This document shows, in pieces, positions 19,996 through 30,950 of a stretch of 64,000 nt of DNA. The translations under genes and the position numbers were made by a program. This DNA is from Myotis daubentonii (lineage: Eukaryota; Chordata; Mammalia; Chiroptera; Vespertilionidae), in contig NC_081852.1 of the NCBI RefSeq assembly GCF_963259705.1, forward strand, positions 59,582,859-59,646,858, written 5' to 3'. The notes below the pieces were generated by a model that saw only the letters and a program-made list of their open reading frames with translations, was not told the origin of the DNA and ran no database searches. Position 1 is the stretch's first letter; each line of letters begins with the position of its first letter.

Positions 19996-20534
19996 AAGCC
20001 ATAGGCCAGCCTGACCCTGTGAGGTCTGCCCAGGACCTGGAGCCAGAGCGTTGGGGTGAGACTTCAGCCCCTTGTTATCACAACTCCCCCCCCCCCCCCC
20101 ACCCGCCCCTTCAGTGGCCTCCGCCAGGCCCTGGCCTCACCCAGACCCAGCGTTATGTGCAGGCGATGAAGTTTAGCTTAGCAAAGTCATGCTTTTGCTC
20201 AAGGACATCCACAGTGAGAAGCAGAACTATGGCCTCTTCTCTGGCTTCCCTGTCACCTGCATCCCTCGGTGACTTATGAGTGACATTAGATTGAAGGCAG
20301 AGTTTCCATGTCCCTTTGAGGTATCAGCAGGATTCAGAAATGCCTGGGGCTGGCTGTGGGCCTGCTCAGTGGATGGGGTCAGTCCGCTTGGGGTCTGGGG
20401 ACAGCACGGCAGTCCCTATTCAGGGCCCTAGATGACCGCCCCGCAGTCAGGCCTTGTGGTCTATCCAGAGCACCCAGCCCTCACTCTAGTCCGAGGCCCA
20501 GCGTTTACGTCACTCCAGCCAGGGAGCATCTGAG
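19996..20534. other. Intergenic sequence, nothing recognised
   Basis: Contains a C homopolymer run at about 20087-20100. No gene or repeat family is identified. Confidence 0.4.
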
Positions 20535-20902
20535 CACACAAGCTTTTCATGAAGTCTTCGTGCGGACAAAGCGTTCAAATCAGTTAGGTAAACACCTAGG
20601 TGTGCCATTGCTGGCTTATTTGGTAAGACGTAGTTTAGCTTTATAAGAAACCATCAAACTGCCTTTGAAAGTGTCTGCAGTATTTTGCATTTCCATTAGC
20701 AATAAATGTGAGTTCCTGTTGCTCCACAAGCTCCCCAGCATTTGGTGTTGTCCGTTTTTTAGATTTTAGCCATTAAAATAGGTACGCAGTGGTCTCTCAT
20801 TTTTGTTTTAATTTGTAATTCCCTGGTTACAAGTGATGTTAGCATCTTTTCATGCGTAGTCTTAGTTGGTGAGGTGTCTTTTCAGATCTTATAACTGTTT
20901 TT

Positions 20903-21112
20903 ACTTTTAAAAAAAATTAATTTCAGAGAGGAAGGGAGAGGGAGAGAGAGAGAGAGACATCAGTGATGAGAGAGAATCATTGATCGGCTGCCTCCTGCAC
21001 GCCCCACACTGGGGATCGAGCGCACAACCGGGGCATCTGCTCTGACTGGGAATTGAACCGTGACCTCCTGGTTCATAGGTCAACACTCAACCACTGAGCC
21101 ACGTTGGCAGGG
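20903..21112 (-). mobile_element. VES-type SINE nested in L1
   Basis: TTAATTTCAGAGAGGAAGGG, CTGCCTCCTGCACGCCCC, GAATTGAACCGTGACCTCC and head complement CAACCACTGAGCCACGTTGG. Flanks CTTATAACTGTTTTTA and CTATACCCATTTTTA form a weak duplication. Confidence 0.88.
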
Positions 21113-21237
21113 CTATACCCATTTTTAAATTAGTTTTTTTTGGATAACATATTGTTGCGTTTTAAGTGATTTTAGATACAAATCCTTTATGTTTTGCAAA
21201 TATTTTTCCCCAGTCTGTGACTTTTTTCCATTTTCTT

Positions 21238-22977
21238 TTTTTTTAATTAAATCTTATTGTTCAGATTTTTACATTTGTTCCTCTTTTTTCCCCCCATAAC
21301 TCCCCTCCTCCCAGTTCCCGTCCCACCCTCCGCCCTCACTCCCCACCCACTGTCCTCATCCATAGGTGCACGATTTTTGTCCAGTCTCTTCCTGCATCTC
21401 CCACACCCCTTTCCCCCCCAAGAATAGTCAGTCCATTCCCTTTCTATGTCCCTGATTCTATTATGATCACCAGATTATTTATTCACTTGATTCTTAGATT
21501 CACTTGTTGATAGATGCATATTTGTTGTTCATAATATGTATCTTTACCTTTTTCTTCTTGTTCCTCTTCTTAAAGGATACCTTTCAGCATTTCATATAAT
21601 ACTGGTTTGGTGGTGATGAACTCCTTTAGCTTTTCCTTATCTGTGAAGCTCTTTATCTGACCTTCAGTTCTGAATGATAGCTTTGCTGGATAAAGTAATC
21701 TTGGTTGTAGGTTCTTGGTATTCATCACTTTGAATACTTCTTGCCACTCCCTCCTGGCCTGCAAAGTTTCTGTTGAGAAATCAGCTGACAGTCATATGGG
21801 TATTCCCCTTGTAGGTAACTGGGTTTCTTTCTCTTGCTGCTTTTAAGATTCTCTCTTTGTCTTTTGCTCTTGGCATTTTAATTATGATGTGTCTTGGTGT
21901 GGTCCTCTTTGGATTCCTTTTGTTTGGGGTTCTCTGCACTTCCTGGACCTGTAAGTCTATTTCTTTCACCAGGTGGGGGAAGTTTTCTGTCATTATTTCT
22001 TCAAATAGGTTTTCAATATCTTGCTCTCTCTCATCTTCTGGCACCCCTATAATTCTGATGTTGGTACGCTTGAAGCTGTCCCAGAGGCTCCTTACACTAT
22101 CTTCGTATTTTCGGATTCTTTTTTCATTTTGGTTTTCTGGTTGGGTGTTTTTTGCTTCTTCGCATTTCAAATCTTTGACTTGATTCTTGCGCTCCTCTGG
22201 TCTGCTGTTGGGTGTCTGTATAATATTCTTTATTTCAGTCAGTGTATGCTTAATTTCTAGTTGGTTCTTTATCACAACATCGAGGGTCTCATTAGATTTC
22301 TTGAGGATCTCACTACATTTATTGGCGGTCTCACCAGTCTTTTTGAGGGCCTTACTAAGTTTATCGGCAGCTTCTAGACAGTTCTTGAGAGACCTTAAAA
22401 GTGTGGTTTTGAGCTCTATATCTTCCATTTCTGACATTTGCGTCCTGTTTCTTTGTCTCCGCATTTTTTGTCTGCGCAGGGCTTGGGCGGGGCGGGTCCC
22501 TGGGGATCTACAAGGCGGGCCGGAGCGAGCAGTTATGGCTGCTCTCAGTCCTGTCCGCAGAGGCTCTGCCTCTCAGAGTCCCAGCAACCGCTGCAAACCT
22601 CGGAGAGAAAGCTGCCTTCGAGTTCCGACCGAAGCCAGACAGTCCCGCTTCTCCCGTGTGAGTCTGGGTCCCTAAAGACTCGCCCGGTCTGGAGCTCAGA
22701 GTCTGAAACTCCCTCCCGATTGAAAACAACAACCTTGCCCTCCGCCACCAGCCCGCTCCGTGCGCGCACTCCGCACCTGAGTATTTCACTTCAGCACTGC
22801 GCCTCCTCTGAGTCTGGGTATGATATTCTCTTTCCTCCTAGTTGTAGAATTTCCACTCAGCCAGCCTTCCTGTGGTTCTGGATGATGTCCGTCCTGTCCT
22901 TTAGTTATATCTCTGAAGTGGTTGTTCGAGGCAGCAATCTCCGGCGTTAACCTATGCTGCCATCTTGGTTTCTCTCC
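21238..22977 (-). mobile_element. Near full-length HAL1 (ORF1-only LINE)
   Basis: Complete minus-strand retroposon with four parts. A GC-rich 5' UTR (22977-22465) begins with a YY1-like CAAGATGGC at 22967-22959. ORF1 follows (22464-21570), then a G-rich 3' UTR and an A-tail at about 21255-21238. The ORF1 stop is followed directly by the 3' UTR with no ORF2, the defining HAL1 layout. A 16-bp duplication with one mismatch, TTTTTTCCATTTTCTT, flanks it (21222-21237 and 22978-22993). Mobilisation would require L1 reverse transcriptase in trans. Confidence 0.9.
21570..22464 (-). pseudogene. HAL1/L1 ORF1p with one frameshift
   Basis: Encodes an L1 ORF1-type RNA-binding chaperone, the component that coats LINE RNA. 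From the ATG at 22464: a short basic N-terminus, a long coiled coil (about residues 15-110, with LKNCLEAADKLSKALKKTGE), then an RRM-like domain (NIRIIGVPEDEREQDIENLF; IIIKMPRAKDKERILKAARE). The first frame stops at 21781. The C-terminal domain (ADFSTETLQARREWQEVF through to the final GIL) continues in another frame from about 21790 to 21570. The two frames fit a single one-base change near 21785, so this copy is disrupted but otherwise well preserved. Confidence 0.9.
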
Positions 22978-23350
22978 TTTTTTTCATTTTCTTAACATCT
23001 TTCACAGACTAGAAAATTTGAAATTTTATAAGGTCCAAGTTGTTATTTTTTTTCTTTTATGAATCATGCTCTTAGTATTATATCTGAAAACTCATCACCA
23101 AACCCAAGTTCATGTAGATTTTCTGTTTTTTTCTCTAGAATTTTTATAGTTATGCATATTATATTTAGCTCTATGCATCATTTAGAGTTAATTTTAATTT
23201 ACTGAGCTATAATTACATGTTTTAAAATTCATTCTTTTAAAGTGGACAATTCAGTGGTTTTTAGTATATTCACAAGTTTGTGCAACTGTCACACCTGTCC
23301 AATTAGAGAACATTTCTATCACCCCAAAAAGAAACATTGTGCCTGTAAGA

Positions 23351-25330
23351 AGTCATTTATTTTGAGCTTGTGTGTGTAAAGAGTATAACATCTGTGTATA
23401 GGCTTTTTTTTTTTTTTTTTGTATTCAATTGTTCCATTTGTTGAAAGGACTATCCTGTCTCCTTTGAATTGCCTTTGCTCCTTTGCTAAAAGTCAGGCGA
23501 CTCTACTGATGTGGGTCCATATCAAGGCTTTCTATCCTGTTCCATTGATCTCCGTGTCTGTTCTTTGGCCAGAGCCATGCTGTCTTGATTACTATAGCTT
23601 TATAACAGCTCCTGAAATTGGGTGGAGTGAGTCCTTCACATTTGTCCTTCAGAATTACTTTCTCTAGGTCTTTCGTCTTTCCATATAAATTTTAGAATCA
23701 GATTTACAAAAAGGCTTTGGAGTTGTATTGAACCTATAGGTCAAATTGGGTAGAACTGACACCAAGCAATAGTAAGGGTTATAATCCTTGAGCACAAATA
23801 TCTCCCCATTTATGTAGATCTTTGTTTTCTTTCACTAGGGTTTTGTCATGAAATTTGCATACAGATCCTGTAATATTTTCTTGCCTAAGTATATACCTAG
23901 GTACTTTAGTTTTTTGGAGCCATTGTAAATTGTATTGTTTTTCAGATTTCAAATTCTAGCTGTTCATTGCTGGTACATGGGAAAGTAATTGACTTTGTCA
24001 TTCTTTTTGTATGAGAAGGATGTGTACCAGCTCTTGTTGGATGTAACAGTCCATAGACATCCATTAGATGCAGTTGATTGATGGTGCTGTTGCGTCCGCT
24101 GTGTCCTTACTATTTTCAGCTGCTGGACCTGCCCATTCCTGAGAGCAGGGGCTGAAGTCTCCAACTGTAATATGGGGTTTCCTTATTTCTCTTTTCAGTA
24201 CTACTGGTGTTTGCCTCATGGGTGATGATGCTCTGTTAGGTGCACATAAGTGTAGGATGGTTATGTCTTTGGAGAATTGAGCTCTTATCCTATGTAATAA
24301 AAGTCTAATATACTAAGTGTCCAACCGTCCATTTGACCATTTGACCAGTCGCTATGATGAGCGCTATCAGGGGGCAGACGCTCCGACCGGTAGGTTAGCT
24401 TGCTGCTGGGGTCTGGCTGATCAGGACTGGGCGAGACGGGACAGACATGCCCTGGAGCCCTCCCGTGGTCCTTCCCCAGCCCCAAACGTGCACCGGTGGG
24501 GTCCCTCGGCCTGGCTGTGTCCTCTCGCAATCCAGGACCTCTCCGGGGATGTCGGAGAGCCAGTTTCGGCCCGATTCCCGCAGGCCAGGCCAAGGGACCC
24601 CACCGGTGCACGAATCTGTGCACCAGGCCTCTAGTCATTATATAATGCCCCTCTTTATCCCTGATAATTTTTCTTGTTCTGAAACCTAAAATCAATATAG
24701 CCAGTCTAGATTTCTTTTGATTCGTACTTCCTGGCATGTCTTTCTCCATCCCTTTACTTTTAACCTTTCCTACACTTTATATTTAAGGTGGGTTTATTGT
24801 AGTCAACTCATAGTCAGGTCTTGTTTTTTAAAAAATTAATTCTGATAGTCTCTGCTTTTCGTTGGTGTATTTAGACCATTTATATTTAAGTGATTCTTGA
24901 TATTGTTGAAATAATGCCTGCATATTTGTAGCTGCTTTCTTTCTTTCTTTCTTTTTTTTTTTTGCTCTTTGTTTCTTTTATCTCCCTTCTTTGGTTATAA
25001 TTGAGCAATTTATATGATTTTGTTTTATCTCCTCTCATAGCACATCAGTCATTCTTTTAAAAACATTTATTTTTAGTGGCTGCCCCAGAGTTTACAATAT
25101 ACATTGTAAGCGAACCTAAGTTCACCTTCAAATAACACTCTAGCACCTCACATGGGGTGCTGGGACTTAGACTGGCCCCAGCTCCTCCCTCCCTTGCTGT
25201 GATGCTGCTTTCACTGTCCTTGTGCGATGATCACCCCATACACTGTTGCTGTTATTGAGCAAACAGCCCCCCCTTTTCCTCTTCACCATATTTAAGTATA
25301 CAGCTCAGTTATAAGTATATTCATGCTGTT
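23351..25330 (-). mobile_element. Old L1-derived sequence, split by a Helitron
   Basis: Reads as complement of old L1 sequence, with GTTCCATTGATCTCCGTGTC, AGAGCCATGCTGTCTTGATT, TATAATGCCCCTCTTTATCC and CCAGAGTTTACAATATACAT. A Helitron interrupts it at 24288-24634. A TTTC/T-rich tract lies at 24938-24963. No long open frame survives. Confidence 0.7.
24288..24634 (+). mobile_element. HeliBat-type non-autonomous Helitron, both termini intact
   Basis: Begins TCCTATGTAATAAAAGTC and ends GGCCTCTAG, inserted between host A and T without target duplication, as Helitrons do. The 3' hairpin arms GGTGCACGAAT and TGTGCACC lie 10-30 nt from the end. It is non-coding and sits within L1 sequence, so it is younger than that L1. 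Confidence 0.93.
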
Positions 25331-28021
25331 CATCTTTTGACACTGAAACTTTGTACCCACTAAACTCTAATAGCAGTGACTTTTAGATCAGTTAAGAGAA
25401 GTAGATTTTATTTTATCTTCATTTATTCCTTCTCTGACAGTCTGCCTCTGACCTCCCTGCGGTTGGAAGCAAAGTCCATGTCGTTCTGGCTCTGGGCCTG
25501 AGGCTCCCGGTCTCGGAGTGTTAGAAATGAAGCGAAATGAAATGAGCTAAGGGAAAAGACTAGTGTGTCACAGATCATCCAGGAGAGAGCTGTCAGGGCC
25601 AAATGTGCAGAAATTGGCTTCATCCTCTGGTTCAGCTGAAGAAAAAAAAAAATCCCCTTTTATTGGGAGAGCGCCAGGTTCCTGGGATGGAATCTTCCTG
25701 ACAGGACTGCTCTCATCTTCCATGGCTGATGGAGCCACGTGGGGAGAGGGGCAGGGCGGCCACGCTGACATGGTCCTGGCTGCGGCCAGGTTTGCCGGCT
25801 GAACTACCGAAAGCAAGTGACGGAGCCCCATCCCAGCAGTGACAGCTCCTTGTCAACTGCTCGGCGCCAGAATTTCTCCTCTTATTGGCATGACTGTCTT
25901 AGAAATGGGTTCCAGGAACAGCCCCCTTCTTGAGCCTGGACCCTCCCAGCGAACACCTAGTGGACCAGGACATTTGACCTTTGGTCATCAGACTGTCCCC
26001 TAAAGTGGGTGAAGCCTGAGGACGTCAATATTCGCTGCCTCGTGTTCTAGGTGTGACAGCCAATCATATTCACAGCCAACGGTGTGTCCAAAGGGCTGCT
26101 GGGTTCCTTTGCCGGGGGTCCCTGCCTCTGAATGCTGGTCACCTTGTCTGCTTGAGGACCCGCCTGCAAGGCTCGGTCATCTTGGCGGGCTGGATGTGCA
26201 GCCTCCAGGCCGTGGGCGCACCTGCCTGCAGGGAGGACAGCTGTCCCTTTATCTCCTCTCCAGCGTCTGCAGCTGCTCGTCTAAGGACGTCTGGCTCTGT
26301 CCCTGGGTGTCCGTTGTGTCTTTTTGTCAGAGTGTTGGAACTCTTAAATATAAGGGACTTTCATTTGTTTAAAAAATGTCGCAAAATATACCAGAAACAA
26401 GTAGCAGAGGGGAAATTTTTGCTGTTCACAGGACAGTCTAGTTTCCTTTGTAACCTCGTCTTTTGGGGACAGGTGTGTGTCCCATTCCAAGGATATAGAA
26501 TGGGGTCTTCAGTTTTCTTTTACTATTTTTACACTTTCCATCTTCATTCTGTATGGAGTTTATTTATACGCATGGCGTGGCCCGGGAGTCTGATTTCTTT
26601 CCTTCATAGCCAGTTACGCCAGCACCTCATGTCAAAAAACCTGCCCGAGCCCACCCAGCTGCCTAAATTCCTGCCATGGTGCGGGTCAGCTGCGGGCACT
26701 CTGGTGGGTCCTTGATGGTCCTGCGTGTTCCTGGGCCAGGCCATGTGGTCAGGATCCTGTTGTCACTGTTGGAATTTTACAGATTTGACAAGGTGTGATT
26801 CCCACCTCATTATTAAAAAACCGTTCTCAACTGATTTCAGACATTATTCTGCCATGTGAATTTAAACACCATCTTGCTGATTTCAAGAAAGGGTAATGGA
26901 CAAGGTCTCTTTAGGACTCTGAGGCAGGTGGCATCTCCCTTGCACTTTTGTATGGGAAATTGGTCCATCAGGGTCACAGCACCTCCCTCTGGCAGCTGAG
27001 GTCCTGCTCCGTGACGTGCCCGCCCTCCTTTCGCAGGAGTGTACACACTCAGCATTCCCTCTCGGGTTCTGGACCAAAGAGCTTGCTCTTCCGTGGTCCT
27101 TCCCTTTGGGAGGCCCCCATCACTCAAGGCCCCTCTGATGACGAATTTCATTGTTAACGTGGCTGGGCCGTGGTGCCCAGATATTTGGTCAAACCTTCTA
27201 GATGTTGCTGTGAAGGTGTCTCCTGGATGACATTTAATTTAACATTTAAAGTAGTAGATGTTGAGTGAAGCATGTGGTGGGCCTCACCCTCAGTTGAAGA
27301 CCTCGAGAAAGGACTGACGGCTCCGAGGAAGGGATTCTGCCAGCAGATGGCCTTCGAACTGGAGTGCAGCATCGGCCCTTCCCGTCTCCAGCCTGCCGGT
27401 CCGCTCTGCAGGTTTGGGACTTGCCTGCCTTCATGAATGCAGGAGCCAGGCCATTAGAATTCCTCTCTCCCCTCTCTCCCTGTCTATACTCTAATTCGTA
27501 TTAAATTGCGGATACAGGGAGCTATCCTCTGGCTCCTACTTTTGGGAGAGGTCAGGGCAGGAGGTGAGCGAGGAGGCAGGGTAATGCCAGGGCCCTGCCT
27601 TATGCTCGCTTCTCTGGGAGGGGTGCTGGGATCATGGACCTGCCTCATGGCCCTGGCAGTAGGCTCCTGTGGGGCCCAGGCAGGGGAGGGTGCTGTGGGG
27701 TGGGTGTGGACTTGCAGACTGGTGGGCGGGGTCCAGCTCCTCCTGCTGCAGGGACAGTAGTGCCATTCCCTCCGTGGGCAGCAGAGGGCAGTGTCCTGAC
27801 ATGGATCTCAGGAGTTCATTCAGACCAGGCAGGAGCTTTAGTTTCTAGCTGCTGGGGATCAAGCCAGTGACAGGCTCTCCTTAGGTGTGTGCCCTGAACT
27901 TCCCTTAACGAAGTCAAAAGCTGATGCAATATGGGAAGAATCGTTTCATATCTGAAATTAACATGGGTTTCTATTATAACCTAGGGAATGAGGACCCCAG
28001 AATTAAAAATAACAGGTTGGA
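25331..28021. other. 2.7-kb intergenic stretch, no gene recognised
   Basis: Unique sequence. The longest frames (up to 220 codons at 26053-26715) have no recognisable domain, overlap others and contain low-complexity stretches; I treat them as chance. Confidence 0.4.
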
Positions 28022-28250
28022 GCTTGGCCGGTGTGACTCAGTGGTGGAGTGTCCACCCGTGAACCAGGAGGTCATGGTTCGATTTTCAGTCAGGGCACAG
28101 GCCCAGGCTGCGGACTGGATACCCAGTAGGGAGTGTGCAGGAGGCAGCCAATCAATGATTCTCTCTCATCATTGATGTTTCTATCCCTCTCTCCCTCTCC
28201 TTTCCTCTCTGAAATCAATAAAAACATTTAAAACAAACAAGCAAACAAAC
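28022..28250 (+). mobile_element. VES-type SINE
   Basis: GCTTGGCCGGTGTGACTCAG, ACCAGGAGGTCATGGTTCGA, GCAGGAGGCAGCCAATCAAT, tail GAAATCAATAAAAACATTTA and an (AAAC)n-like extension. Confidence 0.9.
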
Positions 28251-28790
28251 CAGGATGGAGTCAGTCTGATTATCCAGGGAGTATGCCAGGGTCTAGCTAA
28301 ACATGGCGGACACAGCCTGGACTGCAAATACGTTTCTAAAACCTAACTCATTCCCTTATACATGGCCACAGTTTTGATATTTGTGGAAAATAGATTGATC
28401 ACACACTGATAATTCATAATAAATTGCGGAGACAGTGGTTCAATTTCAAAACTGTTGGGACGCACCTCTTTCCCCAAAGTCTGACATGGACTCCCAATTC
28501 CTGTCCTTCCCGCCCTCCCTCGTTGTCCCTCCTGGTCTCCTGTTCTTCTTCCTCATCCCGATGTGTCTTCATGTCCTTTCCATCCCCGAATTTCTTTTTC
28601 TTCCTATTTCTCTCTTTCATCTGCCCTACTTTTTAAATCCCTTAATTACAGTGTGGAACCAGGTTCTTTTCTCTAGGTAGTAATTATTAAGCAGGATCTT
28701 TGTTCCCCTCCTTTTAAGATTTAAACTTTTAAACAGTTATTTATTCATTTTTAAATTAACTCAGAAACATTTTTTAAAGAGCGCCAATGA
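28251..28790. other. Intergenic sequence, nothing recognised
   Basis: Includes a pyrimidine-rich plus-strand tract at about 28490-28640. No gene is supported. Confidence 0.4.
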
Positions 28791-29010
28791 GCCCAAACCG
28801 GTTTGGCTCAGTGGATGGAGCGTCGGCCTGCGGACTGAAAGGTCCCGGGTTCGATTCCGGTCAAGGGCATGTACCTGGGTTGCGGGCACTTCCCCAGTGG
28901 GGGATGTGCAGGAGGCAGCTGGTCGATGTTTCTCTCTCATCGATGTTTCTGACTCTCTATCTCTCTCCCTTCCTCTCTGTGAAAAATCAATAAAATATAT
29001 TTAAAAAAAA
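28791..29010 (+). mobile_element. VES SINE, young-looking, with 15-bp TSD
   Basis: A box TGGCTCAGTGGATGGAGCG, B box GGGTTCGATTCC, then GCAGGAGGCAGCTGGTCGAT and tail AATCAATAAAATATATTT. Duplication AAAGAGCGCCAATGA at 28776-28790 and 29011-29025 differs at one base. Confidence 0.96.
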
Positions 29011-29192
29011 AAAGAGCGCCAACGAAGTCGTCGTTCACATGTGTGAATCAGTCCCAGCTGACTCTTCGAGAGGAAGCATCCGTCGGGCGACCTACCTCTG
29101 CTCGGTCACACACAGGGGCTAGAAGCGCCGTCAAGGTCACTGTATCCAGCTTCCTGCGAGTAAACTATCCCAGGTTAGAAATGTGTCTGATG

Positions 29193-29375
29193 CCTGGCCA
29201 GTGTGGCTCAGTGGTTGAGTATTGACCTATGAAACAGGAGGTCACGGTTCGATTCCCTGTCAGGGCACATGCTGGGTTGCAGGCTTGATCCCAGTGTGGG
29301 ATGATTCTCATCATTGATGTTTCTGTCTTTTGCTCCTCCCTTCCTCTCTGAAATAAATAAAAATATATTTAAAAA
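29193..29375 (+). mobile_element. VES-type SINE with internal deletion
   Basis: CTGGCCAGTGTGGCTCAGTG, GTTCGATTCCCTGTCAGGG, then a jump to GATTCTCATCATTGATG. The usual GCAGGAGGCAGC block is missing. Flanks ATGTGTCTGATG (29181-29192) and ATGTACCTGATG (29376-29387) are its duplication. Confidence 0.93.
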
Positions 29376-29724
29376 ATGTACCTGATGTTAAACCAGGCAT
29401 CTAGACATGGCTGCTTTGTTAATGCATTCCAATATCAGCCCTCATTTTCAATGGCTTAGAAAATGTTAGTAATTTTATTGAGTTGCTTTCCAGTGTTCTT
29501 ACTACATTTGTCCTATAGGCTTATTGTATTTATTGGGTGTCAGTTGCAGTTCCTGTCACTACTACACGTGTGTCCACAAAGCTAAGCCATCCAGGAAATT
29601 TACCTGGTTTTCCAGGTCTTCCCAGTTGATGATGGCCAATCTCCCTCACTCCCAGTTTTACTGCTTTTATTATTGCCTCTTTCATCCCAACAAGTTCTCA
29701 TATTTAACTTTAAATACCCATAGC

Positions 29725-29992
29725 AGCCCTAGCCGGTTTGGCTCAATGGATAGAGCACCAGCCTGTGGACTGAAGGGTCCCGCGTTCAATTCCAGTCAAG
29801 GGGCACCTAACTTGGTTGCAGGCTCCTCTTTGGCCTGGGCCCTGGTCGGGGCTCGTGCAGCAGGCAACCAATCAACGTGTTTCTCTCACATCAATATTTC
29901 TCTCTGTCTTTCCCTCTTTATTCCACTCTCTCTAAAACAAACAAAAAAACCACACACACACAAACAATGGAAACATATCCTCAAGTAAGAAT

Positions 29993-30028
<36 letters not shown>

Positions 30029-30031
30029 ATA
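29725..30031 (+). mobile_element. VES-type SINE with long tail and (AAAT)n
   Basis: GCCCTAGCCGGTTTGGCTCA, GCAGCAGGCAACCAATCAAC, then a CACACA insertion and AATGGAAACATATCCTCAAG. The tail is an (AAAT)n microsatellite at 29993-30031. It shares the ATATCC tail subtype with 13323 and 38744. Confidence 0.92.
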
Positions 30032-30049
30032 CCTAAACCATCCTTCCAG

Positions 30050-30950
30050 TTGAAAACATAGAAGTCTTTGTGACCTTGGGGTTAGTAAAGATTTCTTAGG
30101 TCTTATACTAAAAGCACAAATCATAAAAGAAAACACTGATAAACTGAACATCATCAAAATTAAAAACTTCCCTATGAAAGATTGTCAAGGAAAGGCAAAG
30201 GCAAGACGTAAATGGGGAAAAATCTTTGCAAATCACGCATCTGAAAAAGGCTTGTATTCAGAATATATAACTAAGTTTCAAAACTCAATAATAAGAAAAT
30301 AAGCAATGTAATTTAAAAAAATGGGCAAAAGATTTGAGCAGATGCTTCGCTAAATAATATGCAAGCATGACAGATAAGCACATGAAAAGATGCTGGCTGT
30401 CATCAGTCCTTGAGGAAATGCAAATTAAAACCACAAAGAGATGCCACTGTTAGGATGCCTAAGAAACAAAGAAAAACAAACAAAGAGTCGGGGACAATAC
30501 CAAGTGCTGGCAGGATGTGCAGCCCCTGGAACCCTCCCCCGCTGCGGGAGGGATACAGAAGCGCACAGCCACTTTGGAAAACAGCCAGGCAGCTCCTTAT
30601 AACGCGCCAACAATGCATTTACAGTGAACGCAGTCATCCCACTCCTGATGAAGCACCCTAGAGAGGAAAAGCTACGATTACTTAACAACCTGTCCACGAG
30701 CATTGACAGTGGTTGTGTTTGTAATTGTCCCCAAAAGGAAACAACCCAAATGTCCTTCCAGTGGTGATGAGATGAGCAACTGTGGTCCGTCCCTGTGATG
30801 GGCATGCCCAGCGGCACGAAGGAGCAACTGCTGGCGTGGGTGGCGTGGACAGCGCCACTGAGTCTCAATCACATGGCTGAGTGAGAGAATGCCACGACTT
30901 TTCGGATGATGGTCAGGAAAAGGCGGAATTAGAGGCGCTTCGATTTCTAG
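30050..30950 (+). mobile_element. Old L1 fragment, 3' portion
   Basis: AAAGCACAAATCATAAAAGA, AACTGAACATCATCAAAATT, AAATGCAAATTAAAACCACA and CCACTTTGGAAAACAGCC follow the plus-strand order of an L1 ORF2 3' end and 3' UTR. It is full of stops. Confidence 0.8.

Larger units (their letters stand above)
20535..23350 (-). mobile_element. Old L1-derived sequence, split by a SINE and a HAL1
   Basis: Sequence before 20902, between 21113 and 21221, and after 22993 reads as minus-strand old L1 (for example TTTGCATTTCCATTAGCAA and AGATACAAATCCTTTATG). The two large insertions have their own target duplications. More than one L1 fragment may be present; the subfamily is not assigned. Confidence 0.65.

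Noticed and set aside
26053..26715. A 220-codon plus-strand frame
   Set aside because: No domain, composition bias (Cys/Leu/Ser), no partner exons or similarity.
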